A DNA stretch of 64,000 nt from Deroplatys truncata (lineage: Eukaryota > Arthropoda > Insecta > Mantodea > Mantidae): assembly GCA_030765065.1 (NCBI GenBank), contig CM060990.1, positions 281,135,341 through 281,199,340 of the forward strand. The letters run 5' to 3'. Under the pieces are notes generated by a model, which saw nothing but the letters and a program-made list of their open reading frames with translations, did no database searches and was not told the DNA's origin. The position numbers and the translations under genes were made by a program. Positions 1 through 11,837 of this stretch are shown here, in pieces. How positions within the stretch are numbered: the stretch's first letter is position 1; the number at the start of each line of letters is the position of its first letter.

Positions 1-2735
1 TCTTACGATTAAGTTTTCCTAATAAAATCCCCCCCAAAAAACAGGAAACGGTGCAAGTGTAGGACAGTAAAATTTAGAAACTTTGAATCAGGCATTCGAC
101 CCACATACTCAATCAAATACAATCTATAAGACAATAAAACAGACTTTTAGAAATTTATATACATTCAGAAGAGAAAATTAATACTGTAAAGAAACATGGA
201 ATTGTCAAAATAATATAAGAATTATTGTAAATCCTTTTGAGATAGATGTTATCTAATCTTTTTTTAAAAAAAAAATACTTGTATGTGCTAATGAGTTGTA
301 GAGGAGACGAAATTTGTACACTATTGTATGAAAATTGAAAGAGTAAATAAACAGAAAAAAAAACCTTGATTCGAAATTAAATTGTATTGTTTGTTTATGG
401 ATTGTGAAAAACGCAGCTTAATGAGAGAAACTCTATGTTGATCATGCTATTATGTAATATGATTTAAACATAGCAGTTTTAAAAGTCATGATAGCTAAAA
501 ACTTGATATATGTGCATTTTTTCCGAGGCTTTTTTTTTCGCGTCTAGGTAAAAACATGAATAATCGACTTATGCATATGAAACTGTGCCCACATGCTGAA
601 AAACAGTTGTCTGCACAGCAACTCTTGCAAATATCCTCCAATTTTCAAATAAACCGAATTTATAGAGTAGTGCGCATTCGAATGATGTGTTCAGAATTTG
701 GATACTTTGGCTTCATTATTTAGGCTGAGAATGAGCTTATATAAACCTAGTTTCTTAATTATTTCTAGTATAAAGATGTTTTAATTTTTAATTAATGAAT
801 AATTAATTGTGCATAGTTCCCATTTGATCCTTCCTACTTGAAAGAGTAAGAACAAGGATGCGTCTAGCCTTAATATTTTGGAGATATTAATTTCAGAACA
901 ACATTTCCTGTATGCTTTAGTATACGCTCGCAACCAATACCCTTAAAAGCACACAAATGTAATGTTTTCACCCACGGGAAAGTGGGTGTTGTTAAAAGAA
1001 GGTATATTAGTGTATTGCACTGGCGATCGTTGAAACATATTACACTGATCTTTTTAAAAGGAGGTAGATCTAAGGAATTTGCCAGTTGTAATTAGGTGCC
1101 TAAATTATTTAGTATTTATGCAAGGAAAGTGCAATAACTTACTCGTATCTTAGTTTTCGTTATTTTGTATAAAACATGGACACATTTCACGCCAAACTGG
1201 CAGGAGAGGCTTTTACGAAACAAATCAATATTATGTGAGCAAATACAGGGGAGATGAACGTAAATACATGAGAGGAAATGAGGTCAGAGCGGTGTTTTAT
1301 AAGCAGGGCGCGGATTTTGATGACTATTTTTTTTTTAAAATTTCTACATTTGTTTTAAAATGACTTTGTAATTACAAAAAATTATCTAAAATGAGATTTA
1401 TTTGATTTACCAAAATTAGTGTACAGAAAGTTATAAATTAATCTATATATTGATATAACTCCTATACAAGAAGAAAAAATAAGTAAAAGAGCAGTGAAAA
1501 TGTTCTTGTTCAAAGAATCTCAAAAGAAAAGAAAATTTTCTTACCTTCTTTTTCAGATTCTTCAAACAAGTAAGAACATTATTTTCTTTGCTTGTCAGAT
1601 TCTCCAAACAAGAACATAGAAAAAATATATTTTCAATTAATTTTCTAACTTATTGTGTTTTTAAACAGGTCTTACAAAAGTGTAGCATTAACTCTTTTGA
1701 GAACTCAGAATATGCAATGTTTATTGCGAATGAAGAGGATTTCACAGTCCATGTCATACATAAATAAGAGCAATACGCACTTATTAAGCAAAAAAGGGAA
1801 AACTGACCTTCTCATCCCTAATTTTGGACATGAATTCATAACAGTAATTATAACTGTTTCCCTGATAATAACCATCTCTCCACTCACAAGCAACTCTTTC
1901 CAGAACTAACCAATAATCTGTATATACTCTATACTTATGCAAGGAAATTACCAAATAAAGAGGCAAAGGACAAAGAAAGTACAAATTAATGATGTAATAT
2001 CGAAAAAAACATTATCCAAAATAGAAAACTTGAAACTACCAAAATGACCTAATATATATATTCTTAATATGGGGCCCATGATAAGGATTTATGTACACTT
2101 AAGCAATATCTTTATTGCAAGAATTAAAAGATGGCATGTCATCAGAATCCGGATCATGCTTATATGATACTTGGTCTTCAAATAGCTTCTGCTCACAATA
2201 ATTACTGTTTAATACGCATTCCTGAGGAATATAAAGAACTTCCTTTTTGGCAGGTAGGCCGACTCATAAGTCTGCACATGAAAATAAATGTAATGCGGGC
2301 CAAAGGTATTCTTCCCTGAAAATGGCAAGCTTTTCCAGGTATATAATCCTTTACAGAACCACAGTGGACGGAAAAAGGTTGCTAAACTTTGGCTGTAAGA
2401 GCAAACAGCATTTCCTTTGAAATAATTATGCCGCTCAACTGCTAATAGGCAACAGATATTAATCTGAGCTTCTCTTTGCTTTAAAAGTCACGTACAAGTG
2501 CAATAAATCAAGATGTACTCATATATCGGAAGGGAATATATGCTTCTGGCTTTATTTTGAAAGTATAATATATTTTTAGCTGTTTTGGTAAATTATCGTA
2601 CTTTACCTCGCTATGTTGGCGGAAACTTCACAACTTAACAACAGATGTACGAAAGTGCATTGTTCCTTATCACTCAGTCATATACCCCCTCCCACTTCAA
2701 CAAATAAGTTGCACACACATATTTAAACTAGAATA
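1..2735. other. AT-rich non-coding stretch, nothing recognised
   Basis: Simple AT-rich sequence with poly-A/T runs. Short open frames at 1655-1909 and 2131-2319 show no recognisable domain, splice context or codon bias. I see no transposon ends, RNA gene or array. Confidence 0.5.
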
Positions 2736-2789
2736 TTGAATACAGATTCAGTTTTCTCTGCTTTGGTGAAGTGTTTAAGTCGGTGTGCA

Positions 2790-3131
2790 ATGAGTGAGAA
2801 CGTTAAGAGTAGAATATATTGTGCTGTAGCACAATACCGTAATTACGGTTTTAAAACGGTTGGTGTGAATTATCACATATTTCCAAAAAGTGAGCAATTA
2901 AAGCGCGTGTGGGTGTCTTGCTGTAAGCGTACTGACAAATTTAACGCTAATAATTCACGTGTATGTTCAGTGCACTTTCTTCCTAGTGACTATAAACGGG
3001 ATTTGAAGAGTGAACTTTTAGGTTTGCCGGTTAAGAAAATTCTGCTCTCAGATGCAGTTCCGTAGCAGTTCATTCCCAATTGGCCTGGATATGCACTTAG
3101 TGAAGGTACAAGTACAAGTGGAATGTTGCAG
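2790..3131 (+). CDS. THAP-domain exon (C2CH zinc finger), one premature stop
   Basis: THAP domains are C2CH zinc-finger DNA-binding modules found in animal transcription regulators and P-element-type transposases. The ATG at 2790 opens a frame starting MSENVKSRIYCAVAQYRNYG. It keeps the first ligand Cys (residue 11), the HIFPK segment, the Trp of the VWVS motif, the Cys-x2-His of CSVHF and the closing AVP motif. The second zinc Cys appears replaced by Tyr (residue 16, in CAVAQY). A TAG at 3063-3065 directly follows AVP, yet the same frame stays open to 3131, where CAG|GTATGT is a good splice donor. So this is either the first exon of a THAP gene that acquired a stop, or a transposase fragment. 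An in-frame TTG at 2736 lies upstream but I prefer the ATG. No downstream exon was recognised. Confidence 0.7.
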
Positions 3132-5044
3132 GTATGTCTTTTTCATTTTTACATCCTGTAACAGAATAATGTATTCTGGAATTATTGTTTTCATTTCTTA
3201 GGGTAAAAAAAATACACAGCATATCCATTTAGCGATTCCTTTAGAGTAGTTGTAAATTTTCCTTTAGTACTAAAGTAATGTATGTTTGAATCTCTTGTAG
3301 CGCCTACAGTTTGCGTTGAAGTACTGGATGTGTTCCAGTAGTTTTGTTTATACGTAAATATATTACTAATGTAATGCAATTTCCATTCGTTTTGCTTTAT
3401 GGTTAGCCCACAATGTTTGTAGAAAGCTCTGAAATAGTATACCTTTTAAAAAAAACTGGAAGAACGTGCTAATAATAAACAATTGGGAGTTAATCGGAAG
3501 GAATTTAGTGTGTTCACTGCGCTGTGTATGTATTCCGCGCGCTCGTCTTCACTCTCAATTACGTCACAGGCGGGCAGCCAATGGCAGCTCCCATCCCGGA
3601 GTGGCTCACCTTAGTTATCTAGCCACATTGATATTCACCGACCGACTCAAGTTGTTTCCCAGGTATACCATCAAGGCATCTCACTAGAGATAACAATCTC
3701 ATTGGCGAGTTGCAATCAAAAGTATCTTATTAGTGGGTACATAGGTTTCTTTGTAAGAATGTTTTATTATTATACAATTAATTATGATTCATTACAAGTA
3801 ATGACATATATTATACTTCTATAATCCTAAACAGGTTTGGGTGTGTTTTAATATAGAATGAGCTGAAAATTGCAATGGCACAGCCGGGCTCTTCCACTTT
3901 CCGTGTTGTTGCTGTAACCATTGTGCTACTGTGACAACATATTTATACACAACTGAATACCCAGGCAACTTTGGTTGTTTCAAGGGTAGACCACTAAGGC
4001 ATCCCACCAGAGAGAGCAGAAATTAATAACTGAATTATCGACTAGCTTCTGTACTTGCTTTCTCTTAAGAAAACTTCAGTTTCTTCTTTGTGGTATTTCT
4101 TCTAGTCCTAAAAATGTTTAGGACACCGTATTATCATTGAGTCTAGGACTTTTCAATTTCTCGTTCTTCATTATTGTTACTCTATAACATCCGACTTCTT
4201 TAAATCACTTTATTTGAATTGCATTGCATATACTCCAGCATTTTTGGTTGCCACAAAGTTTTCACGTTTTATAGCAGCAGTGTATTTGTTGTGCGCATGT
4301 CGATTCTTATCTCTATCAGAGAATGAATAATAACAACATTTTTGTTTGCGCCGGAATTATTTGCACAACCATAAGCATTGCACGCAGGCATTCCTGACTT
4401 AACGTCTTACAGAACACTAGGAAAGCAAAACGTCGGACAATTACAAATTACAACAGGACTTAAATACAACGCAAGGCAAACTAATTCAAGTGACATTCAG
4501 TAGCGTGGCGCCATCCTAGTCTCATGGCGTCACCGTGAGGTGAGCATTTAACATAAAAGTGCTTCCAGAATGAAAACGTGAGGTTGTAGGACGACGCGAT
4601 TTTCTACAATGTGCTCAGAATTATTTATATTTTATTGCCAGAAGTATTTAAATATTTAGTTCAGTCCTTCCTTATATTATTTGTTTATACAGGTTCATTC
4701 GAAGTGTGTATAATGTAAGTAGTCCAAACTAATTTTAATATCATCAACTGATTTAGCGTTTTGTAACACTTAGATAGTTTAAAATGGCAATTAAAGATGA
4801 ACAAAGTGAAAATATAAACATGAATTTTTATTCCCTTTTGACAAGCTTTGATGTAGAAGCTATCTACAAAATCAGTACAGACTTTTTGTGTGCTTGTAGG
4901 AATATCTATATGAGTATTTTATTATAATGAACCTTCTGACAAAAATGCATTGTTATGGGTGTGAGCAGTGCAAATTGTAGCAGTGTTGCAAGCTGTAGTA
5001 CAAATTGTTATATACAATTTTAATTTATAAAAAAGGTAAAGCTA
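3132..5044. other. Non-coding; promoter-like patch and a short direct repeat pair
   Basis: 3535-3600 is locally GC-richer, with a CRE-like TACGTCA and a CCAAT box. A 44-nt segment at 3651-3694 (gttgtttcccaggtatacca...) recurs with about a dozen mismatches at 3974-4017. The pair may be remnants of a duplicated or LTR-like sequence. No gene seen. Confidence 0.35.
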
Positions 5045-5560
5045 TTAAATTACTTTTACAGCAATAGTTGGAAACTTCGGCCATTGACCTGGTTGTCCAG
5101 CTTCACTCGTCTTGCCAAGTATTGATGAACCCAGAGTAGCATATCTGGCTGCTTCTTGATTACTGCGCCTGCTGCCACGATCTTCGATATAAGCTCTGCT
5201 TCTGAATTCATCGTAGTCTAGTTGAGAAGTTATTTTATATATCTCCATAGAAAGCAATCCAACGGCGTAAGATGTGGGAACCTCGGTACCTACGAAACTG
5301 TTCCGCCTCGACCAATCCACAAACCTGGTAAACTTATATTGAGAACTCTGACGACACATGTGTAGTGAGGAGGGGCACCATCGTGCTGGAACCACGTCCT
5401 TGCGGAAGTTGGATTGAACGTATTCCAAGAATTCTGAGAACAGCACTTCTCGGAGAAAATCCAATTACTGGTCGTACGTCAGAAGGGGCGGTATATAAGG
5501 TCCTAACCACTTATTGTTTACAATTACCCCAAAATTTACAGCAAATCTGTCTTGAAATAC
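5045..5560 (-). pseudogene. Fossil Tc1/mariner-superfamily transposase fragment
   Basis: Read on the minus strand, the segment carries the usual tail of a Tc1/mariner-type transposase, spread over two or more frames. One frame gives DFLREVLFSEFLEYV. Another gives FQHDGAPPHYT, which includes the second catalytic Asp. Next come WIGRGG, a damaged form of the proline-rich PRSPDLTPLDFFLW block, and a C-terminal helix region. Frameshifts and stops separate the blocks. The N-terminal DNA-binding half and the terminal inverted repeats were not found, so this is an old 5'-truncated copy. It resembles the family of the better preserved element at 37339-39209. Confidence 0.65.
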
Positions 5561-5949
5561 ACACATCTATGCTGCACGAGGGTTAACGTGTGCCTACATG
5601 TGATTGATTCTCCTGTTGACAATACCCCCTGTTTAATCTTGGCCTTGTATGTCCACAATACAAAGGAGGGGAATTTCGGATTTCCATTTGTTGCTGTATG
5701 TATTACAGGGAAAACGCACACAAAGTAAGTCACCACCCCAAGTACCTGAACTTTCGCAAGCGTGAAAGAATGTTGAAAGTCCTCGTGAACAATGCTACAA
5801 ACCATGCTCTTATTAGCCTAAAGACCTCGCGCCACTGCTCGAGTCCTTATTGAAGGACTTATTAAACTGCTTCAACACCTGCTATTCTAACTCAGGTGTA
5901 CGGACACATGCTATCCTATCAGGCGTATAAATAAGTATTTTGTCCGTTA
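5561..5949. other. Non-coding, nothing recognised
   Basis: Short frames only. The distal part of the fossil transposase could continue here but I cannot support it. Confidence 0.3.
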
Positions 5950-6150
5950 ATGACGCTATCAATTGCCACTGTCATATCAGCGCCACCAGTGTGCCGAATT
6001 TTGTCCCGCAGGAGTATTTTACATGCTAATAAATCTACTGGTATGGGGCTGTCGCTTTTAAGCATGCTTACAAACCATCGGTCTAGGCCAGGTTTGAACC
6101 CGCGACCTTGGGATCAGAAGACCAACGCCTAACCAACTGATTCACCCAGA
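5950..6150 (-). repeat. tRNA-derived SINE, minus strand
   Basis: On the minus strand a tRNA-like head reads through a box-A-like segment (GGTTAGGCGTTGG, near 6126-6140) to a perfect box B (GGTTCAAACC, complement of 6091-6100). A SINE body follows that contains ACTCCTGCGGGACAAAATTC. It is a short retroposon transcribed by RNA polymerase III and mobilised by a LINE. No clear tail or target duplication was found. Confidence 0.75.
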
Positions 6151-7828
6151 TTGACTACCGGGTTACCGGGTGTATGAATATTTACATTGACAGTACCAAT
6201 AACCTTCTCATTCATCGATCAGTCACATGAAATATCCTCGGATATGGCATTCATCTGTTTGGAAAGGCTGTACATAAACCTTAGAGCTCCCGGCATTACG
6301 TGCCAGTAGCGCCGTACGGAAGATGCGTGTCAGCGAGTTCTGGCCTTGTAAACACACCCGCATTTTAGGAATGACAACACATCCTAATTCTATCCTACAA
6401 CCCCATTGAGAATGACCTAAATGAAGAGGATCTGAGAGAAAATGCAACGGTGTTCTTCCCTCCCTCATTTAATTGTTTACTTTGAGCCGTGGTAACGAAA
6501 TGGGGTTAAGAGTTAAGTTATAATGTAAAAAAATAACCAAAGTAGGGCGACTTATCATACAAAAAAGTTCACCGCAAAATCAAGTGGCTTGTACTGTGTA
6601 ATATTGTGTTTTGCACCCATAAGGATAAATTTCCGACTTAAGGTTCATTGTATTAAAATACTCGTGTGAGATTTCCCTACCAACACACGCTAAATTTGCG
6701 CTCACTTTATGGACATCGTATATACAAAGATTCAGTAGAATGAATATTAAAGATGTATGCCGATTTTTGTTTATTACTATTCGCGTATACGAACCAATTA
6801 CAATGGGAAGTAACAGAGTTGCGAGGGCATAAGAAGCATAAGGAGTAAGTGCAATTTTGTGTATTATTACGGCTTTTACTTGCATTTGAATTATTGCCAC
6901 TCGTTTAAAACAACACATGGTACATGTGTATCCTGTATATAAAAGAGGAAAACAGAGCGGAAGAAAGTGAGGTGAGAGAGAAGTGTGAGGGAGAGATATT
7001 GGTAAGAGAGTGAGGAAAGGAGAGTAGTGGTAGATGTAGAGTGTGAGAGTTGGAGAGATTAAGAGGGGAGAGGCAGTGAGAGAAGGAGAGGGAGTAATAG
7101 AACGAAAGTCTCCGCAGTTAATGTAGTAACGCGAGCGAAGCTGCTGGGTGTGCTAATTAAAGATCTCAAACTTTATATATCTCTTGTGTTGCTTATTAGG
7201 CAAATGACATTGCAAATAAAAATGCCATTTTCTGCTTTCCTAATAATCAAATTAGATTCCATTAAGCAGAACTTAAATAGTCCTTACTGAAGCACTCATC
7301 GCACATTCCTTTATCAGCTGTGTAACCTGGTAAAAACTTGCTGGCTGGACATTTGGCCACAACGTCAGTATACGTTCACAATAGATATACCAAACTAAAT
7401 GACTGTGGCATTACCAGTGTTTTGAGTCATTAGAATATGAAATAGCAAGATAATTCTGGGTTTAAATCAAATCACAGTGGTGTATAATTGTGGTAAAATC
7501 CTACAATGCTAACGAAAATTCATGTCTTAATGGTCCAGCATCAGACAAGTCCATGTGATCAGAGAGTTCAATAAAATTTCGTGTTATTAAAATGTGGTTG
7601 TGTATTTGTGCTAGTCTTTCGCGATTTGAGTTTCCCGTAATGTCTCTTTTGTATTACCCCAAGAATATGGTATTGTAAACATTGCCAGAAATTTTAATTA
7701 ATAGTTGCACACCCAGTGCAACTCAAATATCCAGAAATTTTTATACCGGTTTACCAAAAAGACGCAAGACTTCTGAGTAGAGGCTAAAAATAACGAATTT
7801 TTGTATTTAACGTGTGTTTATTTTACAG
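6151..7828. other. Non-coding with a 150-nt purine-rich tract
   Basis: 6946-7097 on the plus strand is almost entirely A and G (gagagagaag-type imperfect repeats), a degenerate GA microsatellite. The rest has no supported feature; a 112-codon minus frame at 6580-6918 has no recognisable domain. Confidence 0.5.
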
Positions 7829-8156
7829 CACGGACAGTAAAAACATGGTTATCCAAATTGTAGGAATTCAGATTTACAATGCATTTTCTCTCAATGACTC
7901 ATATATCAATGTCTACTTTTATTTAAGGATCCTCCAAGCAGGTTTTGTTGCTATTATCTTCTTTGCTGCATTAACCGTAATGTGTTACGAAAGCATACCT
8001 TTTATAGTCAGCTGGGCGGAAGAGATTTATTTTTATATATTGTTACTGAAAACCAAATACAATAAAAGCTATTATAATGACGACATCTTTCATAAAGCAA
8101 GATGTAGATTGCGCGTTATGCACGCGTTCATTTTATGGGGAGGCCAAAATAATTAA
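7829..8156 (+). CDS. Unrecognised membrane-protein-like terminal exon
   Basis: A good 3' splice site (TTTTACAG, ending 7828) precedes an open frame running to TAA at 8154-8156; the first ATG is at 7845. The product (about 103 residues from that ATG) has one strong hydrophobic stretch, AGFVAIIFFAALTVMCY, and a second weaker one around IVSWAEEIYFYILLL. The tail is basic (FHKARCRLRVMHAF). I do not recognise the family. It could be the last exon of a multi-pass receptor-like gene whose other exons lie outside or have decayed, or it could be a chance frame. Confidence 0.3.
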
Positions 8157-8409
8157 TGTAAACTTAAATAATTCTGTTCAGAAATCAAAGCCCTTTATAG
8201 GACACTCTCAACCTAGATTATATGACTGACGTAGCTTATTACAAAATTATTATAGCTGTTTAGAAAAAAACAGTATTAATGTTTAGAAATTTCATAATAA
8301 GATATGCATTATCCAATCTAAGCGCGTGGTGCAGTCGTCACGACGTGGTGGAAGCGGCAGCGCTGATTGCGATGACCACACATCACTGTTGTGCTGACAT
8401 TCAATTTTA
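8157..8409. other. Non-coding
   Basis: No feature recognised between the membrane-protein-like exon and the dispersed repeat. Confidence 0.4.
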
Positions 8410-9595
8410 CTTAAACGCTGTGAGTATTAGGAGAATGGCCTACTGTATGGATTAATATTCATTGTTTTAACACCTCCCAACCTCCGTGACTTCACAAAGG
8501 TCCCGGAAAAAGAGACCGCCCACAGGTGTCAAATGCCATACCCCACTCCTCTAATCTCTTGCTATCAGTCCATTTAGATTGACGAAGATCTGGCAGGGGT
8601 CAAATTATTACGCTTCCCGCTTCCATCGATTCTATAAAGGCGCCGGAAGCCGCTATCGCAGGTCGAGTGCCGCCGATCGATTAAATTCAAATTGAATATA
8701 AAGTTTACATTATTCGACTTGAGCATATGAAGTAATAGATCAAATAATTGCCATTTTCTCATCTGCATTCAATGCAGATATTAGCTTTCATTTATCCTTA
8801 AAATGGGATGTCATCCCAACAGTTCCATTTAATTCAAATACAATAATTCATTTTATTTATAAATCAGGTGTACAAGTATCAAATTGAAGGTATGTTTCCC
8901 CTAAAGCTAATGCAAAAATTAGTTTACATCTATTGTTGCAAGGGGATATCATCCAAACAGTTCGAATTAATTCAAATGGAAAACCAGGCGTTCGAAATTT
9001 AGGGTATTTTTTAAATCTGAATATGTTAGTAACTTGGTTTTCACCTATATTTAAAATGGCATTTAATAATTCCTTATGCATGATGATGCAATCGTAGCTA
9101 TTCTTGTAATCTCAAAAATACCAACAGGATATTTTCCATAGATCTTACGTGTCGGTCGCATGCCGGCTCTTCTAACAAAAGAATGCGCAAGTATAAATTA
9201 ATATCAAAGGAGCTCGATCGCTGTCTCTTCTTTGTAATAAACCGACATTAAAACCACAGCCTTCTTTTTATAATAATTCGCTCATTTAAACCTTCAAAAA
9301 TACAAATTCTGGAAAAATATCGCAATGAAAATACAGTCAGAAGCTACTGAGCAAAGGAACCCACCACTTAGTCTAGTATATATTAAACCTTTTCTGTTTT
9401 GAATTAAAGTACTCTATATTATACAGTTCACACACGTAATCTATGATTCATTAAATTAATTCAAATAGCCAAACAATAACTATAAAAACTCTAGGTTTAT
9501 AAACTGAAAATTCCATGAATATAGCATGAATAGGCAAGCATTATGTATAATAATGTATTTATGGAATATAATATGAAAGGATAAGCGTTTCTTTT
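8410..9595 (-). repeat. Unclassified dispersed repeat, copy 1 (uninterrupted)
   Basis: This segment aligns by eye over its whole length with the reverse complement of 39589-40085 followed by 28027-28710. Shared landmarks include GGTGTCAAATG, TCAAATTATTACGC, GGAAGCCGCTATCG, CATCCCAACAGTTC, CTCGATCGCTG and AATATGAAAGGAT. It holds two internal degenerate copies of a module around CATCC(C/A)AACAGTT, at about 8810 and 8950. No coding capacity, terminal inverted repeat or poly-A tail was seen. It may be a solo LTR or a non-autonomous element. Similarity is roughly 70-75% by eye, so it is old. Confidence 0.75.
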
Positions 9596-9719
9596 AATCA
9601 TGATTACCTGTCACTCGATGCTTCCTGTTCTGTACGCTAACACAGTCCAACTAACACATCCGTTGCTAACATCTCTGAAAGACAGTGTTTTCCTACGCAG
9701 GTTGTAGCATGCAAAACAA

Positions 9720-10060
9720 CACTACTTTTGTATTCTAACATCTATTATTACATGATTACTCTCTGTCTGTGACGTCATTAACAGGTTATAACTCATCCGG
9801 AAATGCAGTCCTTGTATTTAAAGCACCTGCTCTTAGCCTTTGCCATTCTTCCTTTGGAATTTTTCCATCTGAATGACAAGAGAGCTTTGAACATGTTTCA
9901 AGCAACCAGATACCCGCTCCCTTTGTAATCTAACACCTGCTGATACATGGCTTCAGTCTGTCCGTGACGTGTTTAACATGCTAGAACTTCTAAGACATGC
10001 CATCCTTCAACAAGTTACCCTCTCCAACCAGCGTGACGCCATTAACAAGTTTAAGCCAGC
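9720..10060 (+). repeat. Degenerate tandem duplication with CRE-like motifs
   Basis: A module reading roughly TGTAWTCTAACAYCT, then GTGACGTCATTAAC, occurs at about 9726-9785 and 9922-9978. The GTGACG..TTAACA part recurs at 10033-10046. The first copy has a perfect palindromic CRE (TGACGTCA, 9770-9777). A TATATAG follows at about 10073. This could be a repetitive promoter such as an old LTR, or simple duplication. Confidence 0.4.
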
Positions 10061-10137
10061 AAACAGTTGACTGTATATAGATAGCAATCCTCCTCCCTGA
10101 CATGAATTGTTGAGATCACTTCATTCGGTGATATTGC

Positions 10138-11160
10138 AATGGCTAACGATAACGCCACATCAGATCTGCATGATTACTGAAGCGAGTGCGGTGAGGAAGC
10201 TCATCAATATGTGAAACTCATCATTATCATCATCACACTCAGACGGATGATACATCCAATAGTTTGCCATAAACCATCGTATCACGATCATATGTCGTCA
10301 TTGGATGTGTATACAGTATACAAAAAGGAGATATTGTGAGTAGTATATTTATTTACGAGTATAATTTTAGTATTTGCTTTAAAGGATTACTAGTTTGAAA
10401 TGTTTTCATTTTTTACAGAAAGTACTACAGACGAGGAGGAATATTTAAGTGAACTGGATGAAGTAGATGTGTTTGTAGCAAAACGATTTTTGAAGTGCGA
10501 TACAGATTCATGCAATGGATTCATGTATTCTGTATTAGGTACTTAGCCGCACAATTGCATGGCGTCATTCTTCTTATGCAATGCCAATTGTGAGGTGCAG
10601 CAGCATAGGAACTGAAAGGCAACAGAGAGGTGAAAGGAAGAGCAAGGTAATTACTGTTCCTTTACTGTTTATGTTATTCTCATTATATATCTAGCCTAAA
10701 ATTATCTTTACAGATTGCATATGTGAATTCCGAATTTTTCTGTACCTATAGAAGACTTGGATGAAGAGATATGCGATGTCGATGAAGTAGGGGATACCAT
10801 CACAGAGGAGCACAGTCGGCATATAGATGAGGGTATTGCTTCAATAGGGGATGATATCGTTCCTGAAGAATGCATTTCAATCCGATAGTGCTCTATATCA
10901 GGAAACTCCAGATTGTTCAGCACAGACACGTCCAGAAACACGTAAAGTATTCAAGGGAGTATGTCCTGTTATAATAATTATCTTTTACCTTATTTCTCAT
11001 GTGAAGTGATTTATCGAACAAATGTATTTCTCTTTCATGTCTATACATTCATTTATATATGTATTCTAAGATTACTTGAATGCCTCTTACAGGCGTGAAA
11101 GGAGAGAACAAACGAAGAGGTAGAAAGAGTCGAAGCAGAAAAATCAGAATCTTAAATGCA
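10138..11160 (+). pseudogene. Possible decayed multi-exon gene with acidic segments
   Basis: Several short open segments are bounded by plausible splice sites. The first starts at ATG 10139 (MANDNATSDLHDY). A second follows TTTTTTACAG (acceptor near 10420) and reads STTDEEEYLSELDEVDVF. A third, near 10750-10880, reads LDEEICDVDEVGDTITEEH. A fourth follows TCTTACAG near 11093 and is very basic. Each is soon ended by a stop or frameshift. An acidic-then-basic organisation is common at transposase or regulator N-termini, but no domain is recognisable and chance is a real alternative. Confidence 0.25.
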
Positions 11161-11837
11161 AGGGAAAGGTTCTCAGCGACATGATTTTTTCTTCTTCGAA
11201 GAACCAAAACAGTCGCCAATGCAGAATGGCAAATCAAAATCAATCCTCATGCTTGAAGATATTAGCATATCCTTAGCACACTGCGTGGACATAACGCTAC
11301 ACTACATCATTCCCTCCCATTTTATGAGGTGTAAAAGCGATTATTCATTTGTCTATATTATGAAATTAAACTGGGACATAAATTCTGAAAACACCAGAGC
11401 GATTAAAGGTTACCTACAACAACAAAAAAAAGGTTCACGTGTGTCGAATATTATGAAACTGTAATCTATGCATAATTACTATAGTATTTTTTCAATTGAA
11501 TTAATTTTATAAATACTTGCTTAAATGAACGTTTAAATAACATTCAACATAGATTTTGTAGGAAATCTCAAATGCCGTATGCCGTATATTGAAAGACACT
11601 TGAATCATTTACATGAATTCTGTAAGTCAGGGATACGTAGTTTTTAGGAAACTGGAAGGGAACAAGGGGAATGCTTGAAATGCATAATAAAAGCAAAAAA
11701 CAGTGTTATAGTATGTAAACCTACTGTATTTTAAATAATATCCTATTAGAATCCGTTTAGAAAAACAAACCTCATTCACACAATTATATAAGTTTCACAT
11801 TAAAATAAACAATTGTCTCCATCACATGTGTTAGAAG
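11161..11837. other. Non-coding, nothing supported
   Basis: An open frame at 11156-11464 (plus strand) has no recognisable domain and begins inside the preceding basic segment. AT-rich otherwise. Confidence 0.35.

Noticed and set aside
6946-7097. Functional purine tract or polypurine primer
   Set aside because: It is an imperfect GA microsatellite with no LTR nearby.
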